This document shows, in pieces, positions 9,754-19,317 of a stretch of DNA of 49,811 bases. Under the pieces are notes generated by a model. The model saw nothing but the letters and a program-made list of their open reading frames with translations. It was not told the origin of the DNA and searched no databases. Source of the DNA: Penium margaritaceum. Lineage: Eukaryota; Streptophyta; Zygnematophyceae; Desmidiales; Peniaceae. The first letter of the stretch is position 1. Every line of letters begins with the position of its first letter. The translations under genes and the position numbers were made by a program. The DNA lies in contig SZWC01000829.1 in the NCBI GenBank assembly GCA_023375785.1, forward strand, positions 274,035 to 323,845. Reading direction: 5' to 3'.

Positions 9754-10129
9754 ACATTTCAGGTATATTACACATGAATGCAATGTGCCCTCCATGGTGG
9801 CATACAGTAACAAGTGCGTTATGCAGCACTTGTACATGTCGAACCTGGTGATTGCGCCTTGGTGGAAAACGTACTCTAACTTGTGAATGAAGCAGACGTT
9901 TGGTCAACTTTTGCAACATGACTACATTCAACCACCCTTTGGTCACTGGAACGGACCTGGTTTGCCGTTCACAATCCAACGCTGGACTTGTGGGGGTAGT
10001 GTATGGATCCATCCAATAATGTCGCACATGGGGCACAAGAGCACAGGCCTGGACGAAGCCACTGCAGGAACCGGATGAATGACCGTCTCTTCTTCAAGTT
10101 CGTCTTCAGCATCGTAGAAGACGTCTTCG
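9748..10129 (-). repeat. Duplicate of 10131-10512, ending at a single n
   Basis: 9748-10129 is almost identical to 10131-10512, and the two are joined by one n at 10130. It repeats the C-terminal half of the accessory ORF (DVFYDA to GKPGPFQ). The exact placement of the n at the seam suggests two overlapping contigs that were not merged, rather than a real duplication. Confidence 0.8.
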
Positions 10130-10325
10130 NATACCCACATGTCAGGTATATTACACATGAATGCAATGTGCCCTCCATGGTGGCATACAGTAACAAGTGC
10201 GTTATGCAGCACTTGTACATGTCGAACCTGGTGATTGCGCCTTGGTGGAAAACGTACTCTAACTTGTGAATGAAGCAGACGTTTGGTCAACTTTTGCAAC
10301 ATGACTACATTCAACCACCCTTTGG

Positions 10326-10733
10326 TCACTGGAACGGACCTGGTTTGCCGTTCACAATCCAACGCTGGACTTGTGGGGGTAGTGTATGGATCCATCCAAT
10401 AATGTCGCACATGGGGCACAAGAGCACAGGCCTGGACGAAGCCACTGTAGGAACCGGATGAATGACCGTCTGTTCTTCAAGTTCGTCTTCAGCATCGTAG
10501 AAGACGTCTTCGGGATTGAACTCTGATAGAACATCCATGTCAAATGGTTGTGGGCACGTGCTGTAGTACACATGGAGCTGTAGACACCTCCATTCCGTGT
10601 CCAACTTTGACAGCAAGTGACAAGTACTGGCTCCACAAAGAAAAGAAGTCACAAGAGGTACTGCTCCCGAGAATACCGTGCAGTCCATGTTCAAAGAAGG
10701 ACAATGTTCGAGAGCTATACAAATGACTGTCAT
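10326..10733 (-). CDS. MULE accessory ORF, Cys-containing (135 aa), MULE 1
   Basis: Unknown family. It is co-oriented with and downstream of the MULE 1 transposase (11199-12156), about 465 bp from its stop. Order of features: MDCTVFSG, then VTSFLCGAS near residue 30, a CP dipeptide, an acidic DVFYDAEDELEE stretch near residue 75, then LCPMCDIIGW, HTLPPQVQRWIVNGKPG at the end. The ORF downstream of the second MULE (18303-18767) shares MDC, VTxFxxGxS, DVFYDA, C-x-x-C, a Trp, LPP and Q-x-W-x-V-x-G-x-PG in the same order. The C-x-x-C could bind metal. It may have further exons at lower coordinates. Comparison with MURB of maize MuDR is by position only; I see no sequence similarity to claim. Confidence 0.68.
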   Translation of the reverse strand: MTVICIALEHCPSLNMDCTVFSGAVPLVTSFLCGASTCHLLSKLDTEWRCLQLHVYYSTCPQPFDMDVLSEFNPEDVFYDAEDELEEQTVIHPVPTVASSRPVLLCPMCDIIGWIHTLPPQVQRWIVNGKPGPFQ

Positions 10734-11198
10734 CTCGCTTTTCTACATTGCGAACGTCATTGTCCAGTGTATGTGAAAGTAGTAGCAATCAACTGTGTTC
10801 ATTGTTACGTAATGCAAGACCTGAACGTTGAGGATGGATGTTCAAACCCAATTTTCTTCAATCACAGTTTTCCAACGGCTTGTAGGACTACATGGATTGG
10901 GGATGGATGTTGAACCACGTTGTCAAAGCACTGGCCTAAACATGACAGAGACAACTGACACAAGCACACAACATTTATGAACTCAGACCTAGGCAGGCCA
11001 CTAGCCAAGCCGAGCAGTGTGTCAGTAAACACTTGGTCTAAGTTGTTCTTCCTTCCACGCTTCGTCTGAGTTCATGGCATGCTTCCCTGCACCCCTGCAC
11101 AGAGACATGGAAATGTAGTTATGAAATACAGGTCCGTGTATGCATCATTTGCAGACTTGCAGAACACAATGCAGACAACACTAGTTCAATGACTCACC
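10734..11198. other. Spacer between MULE 1 transposase and accessory ORF
   Basis: No gene is recognised. On the minus strand this would hold the transposase 3' UTR and the promoter or intron upstream of the accessory ORF. The sequence is unremarkable in composition. Confidence 0.4.
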
Positions 11199-12156
11199 TT
11201 ACATTCCTAGAGCATCCATTCCTCTGATGTCGTCGTTCCGGACGTCTTCGTCAGCTTCATCATCAGCCTCGTTTTCATCCCCCTCTTGTCCTGTGTCTTC
11301 CACTCCATGTTCCTCCATTCCGCCATGCTCCTCCATGAACCTGGTACTTTCAGCGTCGTGCTCTTCCTGTGTCAGCAGTCCGGTCTCAGGCTCCGCCGCA
11401 TACCCCAGGGAGTCCTCACTGCCACTGTCGGACACGTTGTCGTCGAAGTCATCTGCGGCTGCCTCACCAACCTCGTCGTCCGTCGACGACCCCCTGGGTT
11501 CACCCTCCGGGTCGTAGTCGGACGCGTCACTGTCGTCCGTAGCTGCCCCTTCCTCGCGTCCTGCCCCTCTCTCTCTCGCAGCACGATCAGCTGCAGCCCC
11601 TGCTGCTGCCCCTCTCTCTGTGCGTAGTGCACCTGCTGCTTCATCAGGCCGTGGCGCAGGTGGGTTTGGACAGCTCTTTTTGGTGTACCCCTTCCGGCCA
11701 CACTTCGGGCAGATGAAGTTGCGTTTCCGCAGCGGCGCACGCTCCATGCGAGCGCTCCTCGGATGACCGCGGCCTCGCCGCGGACCTGGCTGGCCCCAGC
11801 CTGGTGGCAATGGTTGGTTCAGTCCGGCTGGACTCAGTGTGGGCATAGGGTTTTCGTACGTGAGGCTCCAATACCGCACGGACTGGCCGCGACTGACGTG
11901 CGCAGTGGGGTCCACACCCACCTCCATCATGAGCGCACAAGCATGCTGGCATGGCTGGCCGTACTCCCGCCACCGACGACAGTCACAGGTTCCCATGGCC
12001 AGGTTCACGTGCCGGCGCACATCAGTGGGGCCACGAACCATTGCCGCCGACGGCCCCTCCATCACGACATTGTAGTCACGTGCCACAGCGGAGCTGTGAA
12101 GCAGGCGTTTTGCGGGAGCCGGGGCTAGAAGCTCGTTGCACTTGGCTATCTGCTCT
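11199..12156 (-). CDS. MULE 1 transposase, C-terminal part (SWIM and CCHC zinc fingers)
   Basis: Partial: the frame is open into the gap at 12157 and ends at a stop at 11199 (at least 319 residues). Features in order: LLHSSAVARDYNVVME; the SWIM zinc finger CDCRRWREYGQPCQHACA (C-x-C-x(n)-C-x-H); a linker with YWSLTYENPMP and PGPRRGRG; the zinc knuckle CPKCGRKGYTKKSC; then a long Asp/Glu/Ser/Gly-rich acidic tail. SWIM plus a CCHC knuckle is the usual C-terminus of plant MULE transposases, which cut and paste DNA in the nucleus. The DDE catalytic domain must lie in the gap or be lost. Unlike MULE 2, the visible part has no internal stop. The linker words recur in MULE 2 (NNPMP, PRRGCGRPR). Confidence 0.88.
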
Positions 12157-12827
12157 NNNNNNNNNNNNNNNNNNNNNNNNNNNNNNNNNNNNNNNNNNNN
12201 NNNNNNNNNNNNNNNNNNNNNNNNNNNNNNNNNNNNNNNNNNNNNNNNNNNNNNNNNNNNNNNNNNNNNNNNNNNNNNNNNNNNNNNNNNNNNNNNNNNN
12301 NNNNNNNNNNNNNNNNNNNNNNNNNNNNNNNNNNNNNNNNNNNNNNNNNNNNNNNNNNNNNNNNNNNNNNNNNNNNNNNNNNNNNNNNNNNNNNNNNNNN
12401 NNNNNNNNNNNNNNNNNNNNNNNNNNNNNNNNNNNNNNNNNNNNNNNNNNNNNNNNNNNNNNNNNNNNNNNNNNNNNNNNNNNNNNNNNNNNNNNNNNNN
12501 NNNNNNNNNNNNNNNNNNNNNNNNNNNNNNNNNNNNNNNNNNNNNNNNNNNNNNNNNNNNNNNNNNNNNNNNNNNNNNNNNNNNNNNNNNNNNNNNNNNN
12601 NNNNNNNNNNNNNNNNNNNNNNNNNNNNNNNNNNNNNNNNNNNNNNNNNNNNNNNNNNNNNNNNNNNNNNNNNNNNNNNNNNNNNNNNNNNNNNNNNNNN
12701 NNNNNNNNNNNNNNNNNNNNNNNNNNNNNNNNNNNNNNNNNNNNNNNNNNNNNNNNNNNNNNNNNNNNNNNNNNNNNNNNNNNNNNNNNNNNNNNNNNNN
12801 NNNNNNNNNNNNNNNNNNNNNNNNNNN
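12157..12827. other. Assembly gap (671 N)
   Basis: A run of N in the middle of MULE 1. Open frames that span it are meaningless. The missing transposase core (N-terminal binding region and DDE domain) would need more than the roughly 220 codons this length allows, so the gap length may be nominal. Confidence 0.99.
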
Positions 12828-13903
12828 TTAAAAACCAGGACACACACATTACCAGTGGATGCACTAGGACAAATGACACGATGCCTTGCCCATGATTGGG
12901 TGTATGGAGGAGCCTCGGTCTGCTCCGGGGAGCGTGGCTCCATTCGAAACAACCGCATGCTCTCGGCGGCCTCTTCGTCGAAACGTCTTTCCCATTCCTC
13001 AAAATCACGGTCTCTGTTAAGCCAGAAGAAGGCTTCTTCCTCGGCACCTGATTCACGGAGGTTCACGTGGTGTGCCGTGAACTGCGCCTGCGCAGGAGGA
13101 GGCGCTGGCGGAAGACCATGCTCCACAGGGCGATAGGCGCGTTGCTGAGGTGGTCGTGCGGCGGGCCGAACGGCAGGTCGTCCCGCAGGTAGTGCAGCGG
13201 GTGCTGCACCGGGTCGGGCCAGAAATCGCGCAGGGGGTGGTGCAGCGGGTGGTGCAGCGGGACGTGCAGCGGGACGTGCAGCGGGTGGTGCAGCGGGTGG
13301 TGCAGCGGGACGTGCAGCGGGACGTGCAGCGGGTGGTGCAGCGGGTGGTGCAGCGGGTGGTGCAGCGGGTACAGCAGTAGGTAGAGCAGCGGGTACAGCA
13401 GCGGGTGCTGCAGCGGTAGAGGCAGCGCGTGGTGCTGCACATGGTGCCGCAGGTCGTGCAGCTCGTGGTGGCGCAGGACGTGCAGCGGGACGTGCAGCAG
13501 CCATCGGCTCGGCGGGAAGTGCAATCGGCGGGGCTACACCGACGCCTGAGGGGCGCCACCCCGCAGCCGTCGGTGGGTTTGGCCGTTGAAGATTACGCCG
13601 CCTTGGGTCTGAAGAGCCGGACAGAGTTGTGGCGGCTGTTGCCGGCAAGGCCACATGACGGGGAGGTACCTGCCGTGGCATGCGAAACTTAGCCGCCACG
13701 GGCAAGCTCCCCTGGCCGGTGGAGACCGCCCATCCTCGTGTCAGAGGGCCGCGCGGTTGTGAGAGCGCAGCAGTCATAAGACGCAATGCCTCGGCACATG
13801 AGACCGGTTTTCGACGGGGCGAGTGTGTGGGATCTGCGCGGACCGGAATGGTGGAGACAGGAGCCTCCGCCCTCCGGGCACTGGCTCGGGTCTGGGGCGC
13901 CAT
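12828..13903 (-). CDS. Pro/Ala/Arg-rich protein of unknown function, partial
   Basis: It starts at ATG 13903 and is open for about 350 codons. It begins MAPQTRASARRAEAP, followed by a basic Pro-rich region, then a repetitive block of PPAA and RPAA tetrapeptides (about residues 175-225) encoded by the 12-bp minisatellite at 13238-13372. It ends with a charged region (FFWLNRDRDFEEWERRFDEEAAESM). A stop lies at the gap edge, but a cactg|gtaatg donor-like site just before it suggests splicing into the missing sequence. It lies upstream of the MULE 1 transposase on the same strand, so it could be its 5' exon, a separate element gene, or a retroelement gag-like ORF. I do not recognise it. The low-complexity part could be open by composition alone. 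Confidence 0.45.
13238..13372. repeat. 12-bp minisatellite
   Basis: Units gtgcagcgggtg and gtgcagcgggac alternate in pairs, about eleven copies. On the minus strand they encode PPAA/RPAA tetrapeptides. The pairing of the two unit types gives a 48-bp higher-order pattern. Confidence 0.93.
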
Positions 13904-14757
13904 GGCGCGAAGAATGGGTACATTGGCATTTTCTCATCGCAATATATTCCTGATGTACCCTGCAAATGAACTCACCTCGCTTGATGAGGAGAGAGAGCGC
14001 CATGTTGTCGCTTCGCCGCCAACACACGAAACCCTCGCATAGCCGCACCTCGGCGCTGCACAGGCCGAAATGACAAACACTGGGGGGGGGGGGGGGGGGG
14101 GGGGGGGGGGNACGCTCTCTGAGTTGTGCCAACGCATGTGAAGAACCATCCGCATGCCAGCATACATGCACAGGTTTTGCAACCAAGCCGCGTGCACACC
14201 ACACGTGCGACAAGGGTCAGAGGTCACTGGTGCGCCTCCATTTGCGCACATGCAGGTTCGGCAGCCAGGCTGGCATCCGGGCATGCAGGCCGTGTTTCCT
14301 CCGCCTCGTTGTTTACGAGTGTACGCAACGTCAGCATGGCAAAGGAGAACCAATGTAGAAGGCAGCGGACGACCTCTAATGTTATGGAAAATGAAGTAGC
14401 CCTTACTACGCGACCTGGATGCACACCAAACCAACTTCATGTCAATATATGTAGACACATTTACAGTCGCATTTAAGTGCATGCAGCGTCTCGTTGTATG
14501 GAGTGCAAAAATAAATGGCAAAAATCGAGTTCATTGGAAAAAAAGGAACATCGTGCCCACGAAGGAACGCATATAACGCAGATGCTGGTACTCCTTGATA
14601 AGCAAAAGTACCACGGGTGGTTGGTTACTTTCCTGTACAGCGACGGGCGGCTGGTTGCTTTTCTTCCGAGCGACGGGCGGATCGTTACTTTTGTTCCGAA
14701 CGACGCGCGGATGAGAGTCACACTTCGTCTTTTATGGGTATCTGAGCTATTTCACCC

Positions 14758-14812
<55 letters not shown>

Positions 14813-15126
14813 TATAGTGCCCAACAATGTTGTCAAAGAGGCATTTAAGGCCAATGGACATGTATTATGTTAAAATGTTAGAAAAAAGAAGTTGGTACGT
14901 GTTTTCAGAGACTGATGGAGAGGGGGTAGTGTCATTTTCTGCACTGGTTCTTGTTATTCGGAACATGCACCACCTCAACTTGTCAGACGTCGCATGCACA
15001 AGGTAGAAGAGATCCCGGAACCTCCAGCTAGCGTATACGTGTCCTCCTTGGCTTATGCGGAAGTTTCGATTGACGCAAAGGTCAGTGACGCTCACAGCCA
15101 TTCATTTTTTGGTTCAGGTGCAGAGT
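13904..15126. repeat. Region between the two MULEs: poly-G, tandem repeats, (TA)n, inverted 18-mer
   Basis: No gene is recognised. Contents: a run of 29 G (14082-14110) ending in an n at 14111; a tandem repeat of about 30 bp and 3-4 units at about 14606-14716 (gacgggcggNtNgttNcttt); atatgggtgaaatagctc in inverted orientation at 14745-14762; and a (TA)n tract at 14764-14810. The last two mirror 7303-7320 and 7581-7638. Both MULE promoters would have to lie in this interval. Confidence 0.75.
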
Positions 15127-17935
15127 ATGGTGGAGGACGTCCTGCACCCAGGTGAGGGCCCAAGTGGGTAACCACTATCTTAAGAAGTCATGATTTTCAC
15201 TCTGTACCCATGTTCAGACACTATGGCTGCAAAGTTGCAGTGGTCCGCGTCCTGTAGGCGGGGATGTGGGCAGTTTCACAACTGCACTCTCGGGTCCCCT
15301 CCGCCGTCCTTAGCACGCCCTGTTCTGGAAGAGCCAGGTGTCTCTTCCCCCCCTTCTACCCGTCGCCTGATATTTTATGCAATATTGGACAATGAAGTCG
15401 TTGTTACCCTGTCATCGCCAGAGAAGCCTGTCGTCTCTAAGCTGCGGCTAGGCCATTCTGGGGACAAACCACTGCAGGGTAATTTACCCTGCATTAGCTC
15501 GTCCCGCGGGACATTTCCTTTTTTTTTGTGGAGCACGTTTAGTCCCCCTGTACTCGCTATCCCTCTCATTTTCTTGGGTGATTTCCTGCAGTGTCATCCA
15601 ACGATGAGCCCAGCAAAAAAGCACCAAAACGCACCAAGGTTGATGGCGCTTTCCCGGGTGGGATGGAGTTCAAGGACATGGGCGAGTGTTGTCGGGCCGT
15701 GGACGACTACCTCATCAAAAACCCCATGACCGTGCTGTGGTTGCAGAGTGAGCCTACCAGGTTCACACCTTGCGGTTCTCAGTTCAAGGAGAAGGACTGC
15801 CCCTGGACTTTTTACACCCACGTGTGTACCCAAAGTGGGTTGGTGAAGGTCTCCGCTTGGAAATACGGCCACCACTGTGTCCCTGGTGCTGGAAGCGGTC
15901 GTGGAGATCCAGAACAGATGGTGAAGTGGGTGTCCCGGCACATCGCTGCCACGTTGTAGAAGGACCCATGTGTGAATGTAACCAGTCTTGACACAGTGGT
16001 TAAGAAGGCTACCGGCAAGGACATGGGCCGCGGCACCTCTACCGCGCAAAGGTGGCCGCACAAGAGAAGCTGCTAGGCTCTCGGACCATGTCTTGGTCCC
16101 TGTTCCCGGTGTACACGCAAGAGGTATCAACTGTGCACTTGTGCGTACTCTTTTCCATTATTTGTTTTATTGTGGAAGTACTTGGCCCCTTTGTTTACGC
16201 CTTCCTACAGCTCATGAGACTGGACTGCAATGTGCACGCTGTCGCTGAGGCGACAGAAGGCAACATTTTCCACCGGGCCTTTGTGTCCCCGAGCGCAACC
16301 GTCCTCGGTTTTCAGCACTCCCGTTGCATTATGACGATGGACGGGAATTTCCTAAAGAACGGCTACAAACAGACGTTGTTGGTGGCGGAGTACTTCCACG
16401 CCAATGATCATGCAGTGCCTATGGCATGGGCACTAGTGCCCACGGAAAAGGAGGACTACTGGACTTGGTTCCGCTTCCACCTTGCCATCGCCTACCCCAT
16501 CGCAGCGGAGCAGGGTACTCCATTCATCAAAGATTGAAAGAGAGGACTCATGAACGCGGTGGGCAACAAGTTACTGGGTGCCACGCACACTTCCTATGCG
16601 TGGCGCTTTTGACAGAACGTCCGTCAACGGTATGGCAAGCACGCAGGTTTTTGGTGCTGGTGTCTAGCCCACCCGTTGACCCACGCAGAGTTTTAGTGAT
16701 GCGAGGAGATCATGCCGCGGCAGTACCCGCGATGTGCAATTTACTTGTTTGACAGCAGCGGAGTGGGTGACATTCCGCTGGAGGGATGGACGCGTGTCTA
16801 CTGCCTAATTGGCCGCTGTGGGCACACGACGTCAAACGCCTCTTAGTCTCTCAACACGCACATCATCAAAGTGCGGAAGTTGTATCCCTTTTACTGCTTT
16901 GTCTCACTATTTGTATGGGTGCAGAGATTGATGGCTAAACGCAGGAAAGAGGCAAGAGCGTGCAAGGGCAACCTGGCCCCAAATCTAGAGGCTCGGCTGC
17001 TGAACGCATCCGTGTTGTACAATGGGTACGACATCAAGGAGGAGGGGCAGCACATGGCTATGGTCCACGGGGCGTCTAACCGTGTTTGGGTCATGGACAT
17101 TGCCCAACGGTGGTGTACCTGTGGAGCATGGAAAGAGTGGGGACAGCCCTGCATGCACGCTTGTGCTGTGCTGCTCGGTGGGGGGCTGCCGCCAGACCCA
17201 CTGTGTGGCGTCGGCCTAAAAAAGTTGGCTTTCTAGCGCATGTACAACAACCCGATGCCAGCAGTGGACCCAGCCATGCTGACCCCGTTGGAGGGGGTGA
17301 TGTGGTTGCAACCGGATCCACGACGTGGGTGTGGAAGGCCCTAGAGCAATCGCTTGGACCACAATGAACAAAGGAAAGCAAACGACATCTGCCAACGGTG
17401 TGGCCTGAGGGGCCACACCATGTCCAAGTGCACCAACCCACCGGCAGTGGCACCAGCAGGGGTAGCAGCAGAGGCAGCGTTGCGTAAGCGATTGGAGAGA
17501 GCGGAAGCTGCAGTGCGTGAGAAGGCATATGCCGGGTGCTGGCCCACAAATGGCACCCAAGCAGGAGCAGAGGCATCAGAGGCTATAGCAGTAGTTGCAG
17601 CAGCAGCAGCAGTAGCAGGACCCACAGGGAGTACAAGCGACACTGACACTCCCGGTACTGGACTGCAGTAGGAGACAAATAACGTCTCCGACGATGACGA
17701 CCGCGAGTGCAGGCCAGAACAATTTCCTACGTATGACAGTGGAGAGGAGGAGGTTTACAACCCAGAACACTTCATCCTCGATGAGGACTCTGCGCCAAAA
17801 GCTCTTAAACCCTACCGGTGGATCAGTGAAGAGGACAACATGAGGCGCAGACGAGAGTCCCTTGACTACACCCACCAACGGCTTGCCACGCAAGGCATGC
17901 CACATGGCGGCTGGGATGATGTCTCGGAGGACTAA
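15127..17935 (+). pseudogene. MULE 2 transposase, nearly full length, disabled by stops
   Basis: Model: exon 15127-15151 (MVEDVLHP), exon 15218-15478 (MAAKLQWSASCRRGCGQFH onward), exon 15592-16123, intron 16124-16210, then one frame to TAA at 17935. Exon junctions keep frame with gt/ag sites. Domains: N-terminal MuDR-type DNA-binding region (FKDMGECCRAVDDYLIKN, CPWTFYTHV); AKVAAQEKLLG; DDE core with first Asp in MTMDGNFLKNGYKQTLL and second Asp in PFIKD; SWIM finger CTCGAWKEWGQPCMHACA; zinc knuckle CQRCGLRGHTMSKC; acidic tail. Damage: TAG at 15957, a frameshift near 16030, and in-frame stops at 16535, about 16610, about 16691-16696 (two), 16844, 17234, 17341 and 17669. The TAG at 16844 falls where the third catalytic Glu should be (NAS-stop-SLN, compare N-x-x-E-S-x-N). 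It is homologous to MULE 1 in the C-terminal part. Confidence 0.85.
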
Positions 17936-18302
17936 TACGACGAGGAGGACAACAAGGGGGTTTGAAAGGTATGTGAAGCTCTTTCCATAGTCCATGTTTT
18001 CCATGCCAATGATCATTAATGCATTGGCTAACAGTCGTCTATGTCATGTGTCTATCGTGTGCAGAACACGGGAGTGGGACTCCACGGGGCCTACCCTCAT
18101 TTTGAGACCCTCGACAAAGACAAGGACGAAGTCACCAAGTACAGAGGACGGGCCAGATAAAACTTGGCCAATTGCACTAGGGCCGTTGCTGGCTTGTCAT
18201 TGTGTGTCTCTTAGTTTCATCATGCAATGATGTGGATATTCAATGTCAATTTTCCCAACGAAAAGAAATTGTATACCCCGTCTGCAGCATAAAGCAGACG
18301 TC
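17936..18302. other. Spacer between MULE 2 transposase and accessory ORF
   Basis: No gene is recognised. A cataaagcag just before 18303 could end an intron, so the accessory ORF may have a 5' exon here. Confidence 0.4.
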
Positions 18303-18767
18303 ATGGACATTGTGCTCATTCTCTTTAATGAAGATCAACATTGTACCAACTCAGCTTTTGCCATGGACTGCCAATCATACTCTGAGCTCTCGTTTGTGAC
18401 TGGTTTCATGCTTGGCGTCAGTTCAGCATACTTCATTTCAAGGATATGGGCCGGCAAGAAGCCAACACACATCATGAAGATGTATATGTGCCCATGCCAC
18501 AAAGGCCAGGTGATGGGAGACACCCCTGAAGAATATGTAGATTCAACGGGGGAGGTCATTGATACCATGAGTGACGTATTCTACGATGCAATTGAGGAAC
18601 ATCTGGACGAGACATGCTTTGTACGGGCGTATGGCATTCCTATGGCATTATTTCATGTAGGCCAACTCTGCATTGCCTGTGAGGTGATGGCATGGATCTT
18701 TTCACTGCCACCGACCTTTCAAAGCTGGCTAGTCAGTGGAATACCTGGGCAGTACATGCCGGTGTAA
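18303..18767 (+). CDS. MULE accessory ORF, Cys-containing (154 aa), MULE 2
   Basis: Homologue of the ORF at 10326 in the same position relative to its transposase. From ATG 18303: MDIVLILFNEDQHC, MDCQSYSELSFVTGFMLGVS, then CPCHKGQ, an acidic run, DVFYDAIEEHLDE, LCIACEVMAWIFSLPP, QSWLVSGIPG and the stop. The frame is also open upstream to ATG 18243; 18303 is preferred because it is nearer the start of similarity. The frame is intact although the transposase beside it is full of stops, so it may have decayed less, be newer, or be under separate selection. A ccggtgtaagtcc donor-like site at the end may lead to another exon. Function is unknown. Confidence 0.66.
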   Translation: MDIVLILFNEDQHCTNSAFAMDCQSYSELSFVTGFMLGVSSAYFISRIWAGKKPTHIMKMYMCPCHKGQVMGDTPEEYVDSTGEVIDTMSDVFYDAIEEHLDETCFVRAYGIPMALFHVGQLCIACEVMAWIFSLPPTFQSWLVSGIPGQYMPV

Positions 18768-19050
18768 GTCCTATATTTATCCTTAACTTTTTTTCAACAC
18801 ATGTTTTGCATGTCCACGTTTCTGTTCCCATGTTTACTGAAGTGGTGGTCTGTGCTTGTGTCTCAAACATCGGTCATCTCATGCATAAAAATCCTGAATG
18901 ATAATCACCGTATACATGGTTAGGAGTTCAACACCTTGCATTTCAAGTGTAAAGTGAATGAAGCATGACACAGTCAAATGGATAGATGATATTGAAAAGT
19001 GGGTATGTCATGAATAAAAAACAAAAATGTAGAAGCAGATTACCATGGGG
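18768..19050. other. Spacer between convergent ORFs of MULE 2
   Basis: AT-rich, with no gene seen. Two tgaataaaa-like words near 18885-18890 and 19010-19020 could serve as polyadenylation signals for the plus-strand accessory ORF. Confidence 0.35.
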
Positions 19051-19317
19051 TTACATACGCAATATGGTCATGGGATGCATCTGCACCCACGGCTGCCAAT
19101 CACTGTTGGCGTACAAAGGACGACTAGTTGGAGCCCCCATATCCAGCATCCAACACATGGCGTGAGGACTGGGTGGAGCATGGTCATACATGGCGTCCTA
19201 CTGAGCCTTCACTTGGCGCCAGGCAGCTTCGGCCTCGTCGCATGTTAGTTTGGGCGGAGAGGGTATGTCCACACCCCATGGACCGTGTCGAGTGTATTTG
19301 ATGTCTCCCCAGCCGAC
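19051..19317 (-). pseudogene. Trp-rich family member in MULE 2 (one in-frame stop)
   Basis: Minus-strand frame from 19317 to the TAA at 19051: VGWGDIK, RHGPWGVD, CDEAEAAWRQVKAQ-stop-D, PSPHAMCWMLDMGAP, DWQPWVQMHP, RM, stop. Each word has a counterpart in the ORFs at 8314 and 8733 (RYGPWGE, DAWxxWxxxKxxWD, PYTMCWLMGV, HWQPWVHPDP, ARM-stop). The only internal stop is a TAG exactly where the other members have Trp (TGG to TAG). It converges with the accessory ORF at 18303, the same arrangement as in MULE 1. The 5' end is unclear and runs into the 25-bp tandem repeat. Confidence 0.7.

Noticed and set aside
12076-13056. Very long open frames crossing 12157-12827 and 37064-37311.
   Set aside because: They are open only because N has no stop codons. 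Only the parts outside the gaps were considered.
13238-13372. CRISPR array.
   Set aside because: Units are 12 bp with no unique spacers. The context is a eukaryotic nuclear genome, and none of the tandem arrays here has a repeat-spacer form.
13150-13380. Plus-strand ORF with VVQRDVQR repeats.
   Set aside because: It is the antisense reading of the 12-bp minisatellite. The minus-strand frame is longer and has non-repetitive flanks.
15957-19317. Alternative genetic code in which TAG/TGA encode Trp or Gln, since many element stops sit at Trp/Gln sites.
   Set aside because: The COBRA-like gene ends in TAG and has no internal stops, and the intact Trp-rich ORFs end in TAG and TGA at matching places. 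Decay of the elements by transitions explains the pattern.
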